Assembly: GCF_900103165.1 (NCBI RefSeq)
Contig: NZ_FNKY01000001.1
Coordinates: forward strand, 248,001 to 312,000
Length of the DNA: 64,000 nucleotides
Origin: Nitrosospira multiformis
GTDB lineage: Bacteria; Pseudomonadota; Gammaproteobacteria; Burkholderiales; Nitrosomonadaceae
Direction of reading: 5' to 3'
Part shown: in pieces, positions 1 to 9,183 of the stretch
Position numbering within the stretch: the stretch's first letter is position 1
Layout of the letters: every line of letters starts with the position of its first letter
The notes under the pieces: model-generated
What the model was told of the DNA's origin: nothing
The model's database searches: none
The model's input: the letters and a program-made list of their open reading frames with translations, nothing else
Made by a program: the position numbers and the translations under genes

Positions 1-87
1 CTTTGCACCCACGCACTGTCCCCTCGTGTTCCCTGCCAAGTACCGACGCACGTTGGAACTTCATCCGGATACGGTTATCTTATCCTC

Positions 88-1794
88 ATGAAATTTCGCT
101 ATTTGATGGTGGCTTTACCGCTACTGTTCCCGGCCAATATTTTTGCCGCGGGGCTACCTGATCTCGGCGATGCATCCCAGGCGACTTTTTCGCCACAGGA
201 AGAGCGTGAACTCGGACTGCGGATCATGCGCGAAATTCGCGCAGACCCCAGTTATCTTGACGATGCCGAAGTCGCCGGTTATCTCACCCATCTCGGGAAC
301 CGTTTGCTTCTGAACTCACGTGAGTCGCGTCCCGACCAGGAGTTCGAGTTCTTTGCGATAAAAGATCCGATGATCAATGCGTTTGCACTGCCCGGCGGCT
401 TTATGGGCTTCAATACCGGCCTTATTCTGACTGCGCAAAGTGAATCGGAGCTGGCTGGCGTAATGGCGCATGAAATCGCGCACGTGACCCAGAAACACCT
501 CGCGCGCATGATTGCCGGACAGCGATACAGCATTCTAACCTCTCTGGCGGCAGTCGCATTGGCGGTTCTGGCTTCGCGCACAAACCCGCAGGCGGCGCAA
601 GCCGTTCTGATTGGCTCGCAGGCCCGCCAAATTCAGTCGCAGCTGGATTTCACCCGTGACCATGAAAAAGAGGCCGATCGTATCGGCCTGAATATACTGA
701 TTAGCGCCGGTCTTGATCCACGCGGGATGTCGGAATTTTTCGAACGTTTACAGACGGCTGGAAGATTCCGTGAGAATGGCGCACCTTCATACCTGCGCAC
801 CCACCCCATTACTTATGAGCGAATCGCGGATATTGATAACCGCACGCATAGTTTGCCTTACCGCCAGGTTCCCGACAGTCTCGATTTCCAGCTGGTGCGA
901 GCCAAGCTGCGAGCCACTATGGGTACTCCCGGCGAGGCGGTTGAATTCTTTGACTCCGCTTTGCGGGAGAAGCGTTATAGCACTGAAGCTGTCGAGCGCT
1001 ATGGACTGATCAGTGCTTTGTTGCGAGACAGAAAATTCTTACGCGCGGACAAAGAATTAATGCAACTGTATGAAAACTTGCAGTCCGACGCCGATGAGGC
1101 CTTGGAGAATCACCATTTGACCGCAGCTCCCCAGAATATCTATAAAACACCGCTGTCGAGCGATATGATCGAGACACTTGCGGAGCGTGCCCGGCTCGCC
1201 GTGGGGCAACCCGCGGAAGCGCTCGATATTTACAAAACCGACCCACGAATACATCGGCCGCACCGCGCATCGAATCATTACACCAGCATGGACAAAACGC
1301 CGGAAAATCACCGCCTCGGTACCACGATCCAGATTACACGTAAAACATTACAGCCAAGCGCCATGATCGAAACCCTTGCGGCACGGGTCAAACTCGCCAT
1401 GGGGCAAACCGCGGAAGCGCTCGATATTTATGAAGCCGCGCTACGAACCTATCCACAGCACCGGGCATTAATCTACGACTACGCCGACGCGCTGCTGCGC
1501 GCCAATAGCGCCGATGCTGCGCTCAAGTTTGTTAACCAGCAATTGCAATATATGCCCAACGACATACGTCTTTATCAGCTGCAGGCACAAAGCTACGGTG
1601 CGCTCGGGGACATGATGATGCAGCACCGCGCGCAAGCGGAGGTCTATACGCGTCAAGGCAACGTCCATGCCGCTATCGAACAGCTGCAGATCGCGTTGAA
1701 AGGTGACGATGGCGACTTCTACCAGAAATCCAGCGCGGAGGCGCGCCTCAAAGAATTGCGCGTCCTGGCCGAGGCGCAAAAGAAAGAGAAATGA
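88..1794 (+). CDS. bepA: BepA/YfgC-like periplasmic M48 metalloprotease with TPR region
   Basis: Predicted periplasmic zinc metallopeptidase that, in this family, degrades stalled or misassembled outer-membrane proteins such as LptD and BamA substrates. Residues 1-21 form a signal peptide. The zinc motif HEIAH lies at about 128-132 and the third-ligand glutamate in HEKEAD at about 192-197. The C-terminal half is a TPR region (alanine-rich helices ending in an AEAQKKEK tail). At 568 residues it is longer than the usual ~480. The excess is explained by a 66-residue internal duplication (M360 versus M426), and the first copy is degenerate. It starts at an ATG directly upstream of a good signal peptide. 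The next gene is a separate efflux adaptor 111 bases downstream. The family assignment is firm; the effect of the insertion on TPR folding is unknown. Confidence 0.9.
   Translation: MKFRYLMVALPLLFPANIFAAGLPDLGDASQATFSPQEERELGLRIMREIRADPSYLDDAEVAGYLTHLGNRLLLNSRESRPDQEFEFFAIKDPMINAFALPGGFMGFNTGLILTAQSESELAGVMAHEIAHVTQKHLARMIAGQRYSILTSLAAVALAVLASRTNPQAAQAVLIGSQARQIQSQLDFTRDHEKEADRIGLNILISAGLDPRGMSEFFERLQTAGRFRENGAPSYLRTHPITYERIADIDNRTHSLPYRQVPDSLDFQLVRAKLRATMGTPGEAVEFFDSALREKRYSTEAVERYGLISALLRDRKFLRADKELMQLYENLQSDADEALENHHLTAAPQNIYKTPLSSDMIETLAERARLAVGQPAEALDIYKTDPRIHRPHRASNHYTSMDKTPENHRLGTTIQITRKTLQPSAMIETLAARVKLAMGQTAEALDIYEAALRTYPQHRALIYDYADALLRANSADAALKFVNQQLQYMPNDIRLYQLQAQSYGALGDMMMQHRAQAEVYTRQGNVHAAIEQLQIALKGDDGDFYQKSSAEARLKELRVLAEAQKKEK
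1165..1467 (+). repeat. 66-codon in-frame internal duplication
   Basis: Two copies of about 105 bases (1165-1269 and 1363-1467), offset by exactly 198 bases, both reading MIETLA..R..LA.GQ.AEALDIY. The downstream copy continues as a normal TPR (EAALRTYPQHRAL). The upstream one has drifted (KTDPRIHRPHRAS) and is followed by about 30 non-TPR-like residues. The reading frame is preserved through both. Confidence 0.85.
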
Positions 1795-1905
1795 GACCCG
1801 ACAGGCCATTCTCGCTGACAGGATGATTTCTAAACACAGCGCACTCAGGTAACATTCGGCTTTCATTTTTTCCCACCCCTGGCACTGGATATTTCTGAGT
1901 TACGT

Positions 1906-3054
1906 ATGACATCTTTCCCCCGCGCCAGGCTGCTTGTCCTCATCGTGGCACTGCTATCAGCCTTGATTGGTTTTTGGTACTGGCAAACGAAACCCGGCTC
2001 CAGTCAGGAACGCTACAAAACCCAGGCAGTGGACCGCGGCGATATCGTACAGAATATCTCCGCCAACGGGACCCTCAACCCCGTTGTGCTGGTTAATGTC
2101 GGCACCCAGGTATCAGGGACGGTATACAAGCTTTACGCGGATTTCAACGACACGGTCGAAGAGGGGCAAATACTGGTAGAACTCGATCCATCGCTGTTTC
2201 AGGCCCAATTGCGGCAGTCGGAAGCTAATGTAATAAACGCCCGAACAGCGTTGAAGCTGGCCAATAACAAGATGACCCGTAACCGTGCCCTGGTGGAACA
2301 AGGCTTTATTTCTCCCGATGCCCTGGACGCAGTCGAACAAATACTCGAGGGCGCTCGCGCCCAGCTTGCGGTAAGTGAAGCACAGCTTGCACGCGATCGT
2401 ACCAATCTCAATTACAGTGTGATCCGTTCACCCATTTCCGGCGTAGTCATTGCGCGCAATGTGGATATCGGCCAGACGGTGGCGGCAAGCTTCCAGACGC
2501 CCGTTTTGTTCCAGATTGCCAAGGATCTGCGCCAGATGCAAATTGACACCAGTGTGGCGGAAGCGGACATCGGCCAGCTGCATCTCGGCCAGGTGGTCAA
2601 CTTTACCGTCGATGCTTTTCAGGAGCGTGAATTCACCGGCACGGTGAAGCAGGTGCGCCTCAATCCCACTATCCAGCAGAATGTGGTGTCATACAATGTG
2701 GTCGTCGCGGTGGAGAATGACGAAGGGGTACTGCTCCCCGGCATGACCGCCAATGTACGCTTTACCGTCAATCAGAAAAAAGACGTGCTGCGGGTTCCCA
2801 ATGCGGCATTGCGCTATAAGCCGGCCGAGAACGACTCGGATGCCGTGACGCCAGCCGCCAGGCAGCCAGGCAAGCAAATGGTTTATCGGCTGGAGGAAGG
2901 CAAAGCCGTCCCCATCAGTATCAAAACCGGCATTGCCGATAACAGTTTCACCGAAATCCTCGGAGACGCGATCAAGCCCGGCGATAAACTGATCATTCGT
3001 GAGGTTGCCGACAAGGACAAGTCCGGCAGTAAACTCAGGTTCAGAATGTTCTAA
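1906..3054 (+). CDS. MacA-like efflux periplasmic adaptor (HlyD/RND-MFP family)
   Basis: Membrane-fusion protein that bridges the inner-membrane ABC transporter encoded next to it and an outer-membrane TolC-type channel. Residues about 8-27 are an N-terminal membrane anchor. Then come the lipoyl half-motif (GTQVSGTVYKLYADFND), a long alpha-hairpin rich in Ala/Gln/Leu (about 95-165), the second lipoyl half (RSPISGVVIARNVDIGQTV), and beta-barrel and membrane-proximal domains. Length (382) is typical for MacA. The stop overlaps the next start (TAATG), so adaptor and ATPase are translationally coupled. Substrate cannot be read from sequence; MacAB systems export macrolides, peptides or lipids. 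Confidence 0.92.
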   Translation: MTSFPRARLLVLIVALLSALIGFWYWQTKPGSSQERYKTQAVDRGDIVQNISANGTLNPVVLVNVGTQVSGTVYKLYADFNDTVEEGQILVELDPSLFQAQLRQSEANVINARTALKLANNKMTRNRALVEQGFISPDALDAVEQILEGARAQLAVSEAQLARDRTNLNYSVIRSPISGVVIARNVDIGQTVAASFQTPVLFQIAKDLRQMQIDTSVAEADIGQLHLGQVVNFTVDAFQEREFTGTVKQVRLNPTIQQNVVSYNVVVAVENDEGVLLPGMTANVRFTVNQKKDVLRVPNAALRYKPAENDSDAVTPAARQPGKQMVYRLEEGKAVPISIKTGIADNSFTEILGDAIKPGDKLIIREVADKDKSGSKLRFRMF

Positions 3055-3790
3055 TGTCCCCCCTCGAACACCACGTTGCCGGTGAAACGCTGCTCAAGGT
3101 GGAGAATCTTTGCAAGATTTACAGCCTGGATAGCGGGGTTAAAGGAGGCGGAACGATCAATAGCCAAGTGCTGTTCGATGTGAACCTGACTATTGATCGA
3201 GGAGAATTCGTCGCCATCATGGGGCATTCCGGTTCCGGCAAATCCACGCTCATGAATATACTTGGCTGCCTGGACACGCCTACCAGCGGGCACTATTGGC
3301 TCGATGGACGCGATATCGCATCGCTTTCGGACGATGAGCTCGCGCGCGTGCGTAATCACAACATCGGTTTCGTGTTTCAGGGTTTCAACCTGCTGAAACG
3401 CATGACGGCGCTGGATAACGTCGCCACTCCGCTCCTCTATGCCGGGGCGACCCGCTCGGGAAGCCGCAAGCGCGCGCTGGAACTCTTGCGTCAGACCGGC
3501 TTGGGGAATTTTGCCGCGTATCAACCCAATCAGCTATCCGGCGGACAGCAGCAGCGCGTGGCGATCAGCCGCGCGCTGGTCAACAATCCGCAACTGATCC
3601 TTGCGGATGAGCCCACCGGCAATCTCGACACCCAGACCAGCCGTGAAATCATGGCGATTTTCGAGCAGCTCAATCGCGAGCAGGGTATTACGATTGTGCT
3701 TGTCACGCACGAAGACGACATAGCCGCCTGCACCCGGCGGTTGGTTCGTTTGCAGGACGGGCGCATCGTGCATGACGGCGCGGTGCCCGC

Positions 3791-3794
<4 letters not shown>
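3054..3794 (+). CDS. MacB-type ABC transporter ATPase
   Basis: Cytoplasmic ATPase of a MacB/LolD-type mechanotransmission ABC system. It shows Walker A GHSGSGKST (57-65), a Q-loop (FVFQGFNLL), the signature LSGGQQQR, Walker B LILADEPTG and an H-loop histidine (LVTHEDD). In E. coli MacB the ATPase and permease are one polypeptide. Here they are separate genes overlapping by four bases (ATGA), a common split arrangement. The start codon shares its A with the adaptor stop codon. Confidence 0.95.
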
Positions 3795-5014
<1,220 letters not shown>

Positions 5015-5055
5015 AGCACACGCCACAAAATGCATAAATCTTGCGAAAATAGGCA

Positions 5056-5137
5056 AGATCAATAACTGTGATCTATCCCGGGTACTCTCATCCCGGGTGC
5101 TACCGTGCTCCGGTACCTCATGCGCAGTTATTGATCT
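5056..5137. repeat. 13-bp inverted repeat enclosing a direct repeat
   Basis: Perfect arms AGATCAATAACTG (5056-5068) and CAGTTATTGATCT (5125-5137) lie 42 bases after the permease stop. The 56-base interior contains ATCCCGGGT twice (about 5072-5080 and 5090-5098) and GGTAC-type partial palindromes, so the whole could fold as a long imperfect hairpin. No T-run follows, so a simple intrinsic terminator is unlikely. It sits exactly at the left edge of the inserted two-gene segment. Confidence 0.7.
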
Positions 5138-5218
5138 CAGTGATGCTGGATATAAACTCAAAATTGAAATGATGGAAAATACTGGACTATCCACCTCAAT
5201 GAGGCGACACTTTCAACT

Positions 5219-6226
5219 ATGAAATCATCAGCTCATATTATTGGCGCCGGAGGCATTGGCATTGCCGCAGCGGCATGTCTTGTGCGGGCTGGCTGGGATG
5301 TGACGATGATTGAGTCAAACCCTGAAAAGGTTGCCGCTGGATGCCGCAAGGAAATGACGCTTGATGGCCAGCCCATTCAAGGCGTGCACTTTGTCCACTT
5401 TGATGAGTGGGTGCCTCCCACGGACAAGGTGGTACTGCTATGTACAAAAACATTCGACAACGCTGCCATCCTGCAGCGCCTTGCGAATACTCAAACACTG
5501 GTTTTCCCCATTCAAAACGGCTACGACAGAACACTTGAACAATGTAGTCACCCTGCGGAAGCCATTGCTTCATTCGTTTCCCAATGCCCTAACAATCGCC
5601 TCAGTGCTCGCATCACGCGCGCCGGGGCACTACATATTGGACCACGGCGCAAAGTAAGCAGCGGCGAACGTGAATGCATCAACGCGCTCGTCTCGGCGTT
5701 TGCCAAAAGCAAGCTATTTCCAGTCGAGTGCGTCGCGGATATTGGGCCATTTAAATCGACAAAACTGATGTACAACGCCGCTATTTCGCCGCTGGCGGCA
5801 AGCGCCGGCGTTGACAATGCGGAATTGCTCATCGATCCCCTCACGCAAAAACTGTTCTTCGCCTTGTTGCGGGAGAATTATTCTATCCTGCGTCACGCCG
5901 GCCTCAGGCTGGAAAAGATCGGCCCATTCCATCCCGACACGGTCATGCGCATATTGCAAACTCCCCTCCTGCCCAGACTCATGGGACTGTTCTTCCGCCC
6001 TTCGTTGCGTGGAACATATTGCTCCATGAGTCCGGATATGGGAAGCGGTTACACGGAAATTGATGCTTACAACGGACACCTTATTCGGCTTGCAGGCTAC
6101 TTTCCTTGTCCAATCAATAACGCCGTTATCAATCTGGTTGATCGAATCTCTCGCGAACGGCTCGTTCAGACACGAACGCATCTTCACCACCTCGTGATGT
6201 CACTTCCGAATGGAGTATTGAATTGA
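5219..6226 (+). CDS. Ketopantoate reductase-like (ApbA/PanE family) dehydrogenase
   Basis: NAD(P)-dependent dehydrogenase of the 2-dehydropantoate 2-reductase family. The N-terminal Rossmann motif IGAGGIG (8-14) is followed by VLLCTKTFD, which corresponds to the family's 'vK' substrate-loop segment. The C-terminal half is helical, with KLMYNAAISPLAA matching the conserved Lys-Asn region. At 335 residues it is slightly longer than PanE (~300). Context is not pantothenate synthesis, so it may be a paralogue acting on another 2-oxo acid. It is followed after one base by an SDR gene, suggesting co-translation, and lies in an insert between permease fragments. Confidence 0.72.
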   Translation: MKSSAHIIGAGGIGIAAAACLVRAGWDVTMIESNPEKVAAGCRKEMTLDGQPIQGVHFVHFDEWVPPTDKVVLLCTKTFDNAAILQRLANTQTLVFPIQNGYDRTLEQCSHPAEAIASFVSQCPNNRLSARITRAGALHIGPRRKVSSGERECINALVSAFAKSKLFPVECVADIGPFKSTKLMYNAAISPLAASAGVDNAELLIDPLTQKLFFALLRENYSILRHAGLRLEKIGPFHPDTVMRILQTPLLPRLMGLFFRPSLRGTYCSMSPDMGSGYTEIDAYNGHLIRLAGYFPCPINNAVINLVDRISRERLVQTRTHLHHLVMSLPNGVLN

Positions 6227-6227
6227 A

Positions 6228-7211
6228 TTGAATTTGGTGACAGGGGGGGCGGGGTTTATCGGGTCACATCTCGTCCACCAATTACTCAACAACAATGAAC
6301 TCGTGCGGGTGCTTGAGCATCCCTCTACGATGGTAGGGCACTTGCCCCTTGAGCGCATTGAACTTGTTCGAGCAGATATTCGTGACTCAGGTGCGATGCG
6401 CAATATCATGCGTGGCTGTGACCGTGTCTATCACTTGGCTGCTGATCCCAACCTTTGGCGTCGCAATCGCTATGAATTTGACCAAATCAATCATGTCGGT
6501 ACGCTCAATGTCATGCATGCCGCCCTCGACAGCGGAGTAAGTCGAGCGTTATATGTAAGTACCGAAAGCATTCTCACCTCTGATCAATCCTGTGGCGAAG
6601 CCGTTGAGTCTGTGCGCTTTCGCGAAGAAGACATGATCGGACCCTACTGCTTGAGCAAATTCCGTGCTGAACAAGCGATGTTCAAGCTTGCCGATGCCGG
6701 TGCCCCGATAATCGTATGCAGTCCCACATTACCCATCGGACCTGGAGATCGAAATCAAACGCCTCCAACTCGCCTGGCAGTTGCATTTTGTCAAGGGAAG
6801 ATTCCAGCATACCTTGATTGCGAATTGAATTTGATTGATGTTCGCGACGCTGCTGACGGATTGATGCGTGCGATGCAACGGGGTCGACCTGGTATTCGGT
6901 ATTTACTCGGCGGACACAACTATCGATTGATCGAGTGGCTTCAAGTTCTTGGAGATATCGTGAATCGCTCGGCACCACAATGGACTATTCCCTATTCGGT
7001 GGCACTGACCGTTGGATGGTTTAGTGAATTGTGGGCCGACCACATCTCGCATCGGATGCCTATGACGACTGTCACGGGCGTGCGGCTTACAAAACGTTCC
7101 ATGCACTTCGATGCTTCAGAAACCTTTGCCGAACTGGGTTTGAAGCCACGGCCCGTGGAAGAATCGACACGGGATGCGGTAAACTGGTATCGTCAGCAGC
7201 GTTGGATATAA
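6228..7211 (+). CDS. NAD-dependent epimerase/dehydratase (extended SDR)
   Basis: Extended short-chain dehydrogenase acting on a nucleotide-activated sugar or a related alcohol/ketone. It has the dinucleotide motif TGGAGFIG (5-12), VYHLAADP, a Ser/Thr region (YVSTES) and the catalytic YxxxK as YCLSK. It begins with TTG, because an in-frame TGA lies three codons upstream and the Rossmann strand starts immediately, so no ATG alternative exists. It is one base from the preceding dehydrogenase. Similar 'hopanoid-associated' SDRs exist in proteobacteria, but nothing here proves that role. Confidence 0.75.
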   Translation: MNLVTGGAGFIGSHLVHQLLNNNELVRVLEHPSTMVGHLPLERIELVRADIRDSGAMRNIMRGCDRVYHLAADPNLWRRNRYEFDQINHVGTLNVMHAALDSGVSRALYVSTESILTSDQSCGEAVESVRFREEDMIGPYCLSKFRAEQAMFKLADAGAPIIVCSPTLPIGPGDRNQTPPTRLAVAFCQGKIPAYLDCELNLIDVRDAADGLMRAMQRGRPGIRYLLGGHNYRLIEWLQVLGDIVNRSAPQWTIPYSVALTVGWFSELWADHISHRMPMTTVTGVRLTKRSMHFDASETFAELGLKPRPVEESTRDAVNWYRQQRWI

Positions 7212-7250
7212 CCCGGCGAAATCCCGCGGCACTTTGATATCTGTTGCATG

Positions 7251-7291
7251 CGGCGGCGTTGAAACCGATGGAGGCGCTGCGGTATAAATAA
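7251..7291 (+). pseudogene. 3'-terminal remnant of a second MacB-type permease gene
   Basis: In one frame this reads AALKPMEALRYK followed by TAA. The end of the intact permease (4974-5014) reads AALKPVEALRYE. Nucleotide identity is high across about 40 bases and then stops abruptly upstream. The substitutions (V to M, E to K) suggest a diverged paralogue rather than a fresh copy. It marks the right edge of the segment holding 5219-7211. Confidence 0.75.
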
Positions 7292-7295
7292 GAGT

Positions 7296-7988
7296 TTATA
7301 TCAGAAAGTCCAACATGCCTGATGGGAAGCCCACTCCGTAGTTATTATTCCGGAATCGACGTGCCTGCTGGGGCATGAAGTCAGGATCGATGAACTCTAT
7401 CCTATCAAACAACGACGGTTGAGTTCTTGCTCGTACGCCGGATAGTTTTAAACGCCGCCGAAGCGTATCAACCACAATATGAAGGTATTCAGCAGCGTCT
7501 TCCACGTTCCAATCAAACCTCATAAGCAGCAGAACGTAGGCTGATGCTTCCGAATAACTGGATCGGATCAATTCTAAAAAATCGGCAGAATCTTCTTTTT
7601 GCTGCAACCACACCAGGGGATCAGATTCAGGGGGTGCAGCAAGTAGCAACGCAAGTAGATTTGTTGCGGTATCGCTATCCTCGCTATCCCAACCCTCATC
7701 AAGCTTAATGGCATAGCGGGTCTGTTTATCTGCAAATTTTACAAGCCTGTTATACAGCGCACCCAGAATTGTTTCCTGATCGTCGGAATTAGTAAAATCA
7801 ATTGAATATCCGCGCTGAGCTTCGATATCGAAGGCAATCACCCAGACCTCAGATTGGATATCATCAATTGTCATATAACCGAACGTGTTATTAACAATTC
7901 TTCGCAAGGCTTTTTCTCTACGGCTCAAAAAGTCGTTATAGGAATCAAGAATTGACACTTTAGAAAGCAGTGCTCTTGCACCGTCCAA
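7296..7988 (-). CDS. Sigma-70 family-like protein of unknown function
   Basis: I do not recognise a named family. The N-terminal half (RREKALRRIVNNTFG, then DDIQSEVWVIAFD) resembles sigma region 2, where the DxxQ/E helix contacts core polymerase. Residues about 150-185 (AYVLLLMRFDWNVEDAAEYLHIVVDTLRRRLK) look like the region-4 helix-turn-helix of ECF sigma factors. The end is Asn/Phe-rich. The start is uncertain: TTG at 7988 or GTG at 7958, neither with a strong ribosome site. It is divergent from higBA, 76 bases away, so the two may share regulatory DNA. It could instead be a phage or island regulator. Confidence 0.55.
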   Translation of the reverse strand: MDGARALLSKVSILDSYNDFLSRREKALRRIVNNTFGYMTIDDIQSEVWVIAFDIEAQRGYSIDFTNSDDQETILGALYNRLVKFADKQTRYAIKLDEGWDSEDSDTATNLLALLLAAPPESDPLVWLQQKEDSADFLELIRSSYSEASAYVLLLMRFDWNVEDAAEYLHIVVDTLRRRLKLSGVRARTQPSLFDRIEFIDPDFMPQQARRFRNNNYGVGFPSGMLDFLI

Positions 7989-8017
7989 TAATCACCCAAC
8001 AAAGTAAGCGCCAGTTG

Positions 8018-8059
8018 TGTATCGTGTAGCTTGACACGATACATTCGCTTGAATAATAT
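8018..8059 (+). promoter_or_regulatory. higBA promoter with palindromic operator
   Basis: A perfect palindrome, TGTATCGTGT (8018-8027) and ACACGATACA (8034-8043), overlaps the -35 box TTGACA (8031-8036). After a 17-base spacer comes the -10 box TAATAT (8054-8059). This is the expected layout for HigA autorepression: antitoxin bound to the palindrome would block polymerase. The -10 ends only five bases before the toxin ATG, so the transcript would be leaderless or nearly so. Confidence 0.75.
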
Positions 8060-8064
8060 CGGCT

Positions 8065-8355
8065 ATGAAGATCAGAAATGTAATCCATAAGGGATTACGT
8101 CGATTTATCGAGGGTGACGACGCTTCGGGCCTTCAACCAGCGGTCGTGCTCAAGGTACGCAAAATCGTTTCCTTCCTCCAGGACATGGAGAGGGAGGATG
8201 AGTTGCGAACGGTGCCCAGCTGGAAAGCCCATCCACTTACCGGAGACCGCAAAGGCACCTGGAGCCTCTTCGTGACCAAAAATTGGCGCATGACATTTCG
8301 CATCGAACAAACCGGGATAGAGATCATCGATCTCGATTATGAAGACTACCACTAA
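8065..8355 (+). CDS. higB: HigB-type toxin (RelE/ParE superfamily mRNA interferase)
   Basis: Type II toxin predicted to cleave translated mRNA on the ribosome. At 96 residues it is typical in length. It has the HigB/GraT signature: HKGLRRF near the N-terminus, then WKAHPLTGDRKGTWS and WRMTFRIE, ending in IDLDYEDYH with the usual C-terminal YH. It is followed after 11 bases by the antitoxin gene, toxin first as in higBA loci. The ATG is at the predicted transcription start, and the family alignment (start a few residues before HKG) supports it. Activity is inferred from family. Confidence 0.93.
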   Translation: MKIRNVIHKGLRRFIEGDDASGLQPAVVLKVRKIVSFLQDMEREDELRTVPSWKAHPLTGDRKGTWSLFVTKNWRMTFRIEQTGIEIIDLDYEDYH

Positions 8356-8366
8356 GGAGGTGGATT

Positions 8367-8699
8367 ATGAACGCAATGCAGGGAATCCGCATGAGGAGTC
8401 CGGCCCATCCCGGCGGGTTCGTAAGAACAGAGATTATCGAGCCGCTTGGGCTTTCGGTAACTGGCGCGGCACAGGCCCTCGGGGTGACGCGCTCCGCGCT
8501 GTCCACTTTTCTCAACGAGCGTGCTTCGCTGTCGCCGGAAATGGCGCTTCGCATCGAAAAGGCCTTTGGTGTTTCGATGGATACGCTCATGCGGATGCAG
8601 AACAGCTTTGAAATAGCCCAAGCCCGCAAGCGGGAGGGGGAGATTAAGGTGTCGCCCTTTCAAGGGAAGCCGGTGAACCCTCCGCATTCACAAATCTAA
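8367..8699 (+). CDS. higA: HigA-type antitoxin (XRE-family HTH)
   Basis: DNA-binding antitoxin that neutralises HigB and represses its own operon. It has RSPAHPGGFVRTEIIEPLGLS, the HigA N-terminal hallmark (quoted in part; residues about 10-30). The helix-turn-helix VTGAAQALGVTRSALSTFLN follows at about 31-50, then LSPEMALRIEKAFGVS. AAGGAGG about 12 bases before the ATG is a strong ribosome site, overlapping the toxin stop region. The tail (RKREGEIKVSPFQGKP) is probably disordered. Its likely operator is the palindrome at 8018-8043. Confidence 0.93.
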   Translation: MNAMQGIRMRSPAHPGGFVRTEIIEPLGLSVTGAAQALGVTRSALSTFLNERASLSPEMALRIEKAFGVSMDTLMRMQNSFEIAQARKREGEIKVSPFQGKPVNPPHSQI

Positions 8700-9073
8700 A
8701 CCATCACGGATAACATAACTGCGTTTGCTACCGTAACTGCTGGTGCAATCGTGGTCTGTCTCCAGTACTTTCAAGTTTAGCCCTGAAAAAATGCGGTGGA
8801 AGAAAATTTTCCATGACTCTTACCCGCGGCGGTATGATTTAGACTTGACCCCATAGCAATTTTATATTTGGCAACGCCCCGAATCTCTGTATAGATATCG
8901 TCAGAGGAAAGTGAGTAGCGCCTGGAAAATCAGGATAATTACACAAGATGTGCGGGTCGGAATCAGATAAATTACTTTAAGAGAGATGGAAAACCGTGGT
9001 TTGTTCCATTTCTCCTCACAACTGTCGTCCGAAACAAAATGGGATTCCCCTGTCGTGTACAATGGATGTAAGT
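8700..9073. other. Gene-poor stretch with a short coding-like remnant
   Basis: No complete gene is seen. Just after higA, one plus frame without a start codon (about 8712-8780) reads TDNITAFATVTAGAIVVCLQ and ends in a stop three codons later. It looks like the last transmembrane helix of a lost membrane protein. About 8840-8870 carries GACTTGACCCC, a motif often seen at transposon-scarred sites. The rest is AT-rich with nothing I can support. Confidence 0.4.
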
Positions 9074-9175
9074 TTGGGTGATGGTGTAAGGGAAAACACG
9101 CCGCTTAAGCGGAGTACTTGTGGGGTTCGAATCCCCACCACCAAAGGCCATCACCCAAGTGGCCTTTGGTGGTGG
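9074..9175 (+). repeat. tRNA-like sequence with two competing inverted repeats
   Basis: A T-arm-like hairpin TGGGG-TTCGAAT-CCCCA (9121-9137) and a D-arm-like GTGT...ACAC (9084-9099) lie between TTGGGTGATGG (9074-9084) and its exact complement CCATCACCCAA (9148-9158), which could act as a long acceptor stem. A 12-base palindrome CCGCTTAAGCGG (9101-9112) takes the anticodon-arm place but does not give a 5+7+5 arm, and 13 extra bases follow the T-arm. A second, 16-bp perfect repeat (9135-9150 with 9160-9175) uses the same 3' strand, so the folds are mutually exclusive. It is a degenerate tRNA remnant or a structured leader, not a normal tRNA. Confidence 0.55.
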
Positions 9176-9183
9176 ATGTACAG

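Noticed and set aside
8840-8865. GACTTGACCCC and similar fragments (also near 10032 and 30206) as IS ends
   Set aside because: Too short and variable, with no transposase or target duplication nearby.
9118-9183. Longer N-terminus for the HEPN-motif protein
   Set aside because: The extra residues translate the tRNA-like hairpin; ATG 9184 starts the coherent protein.
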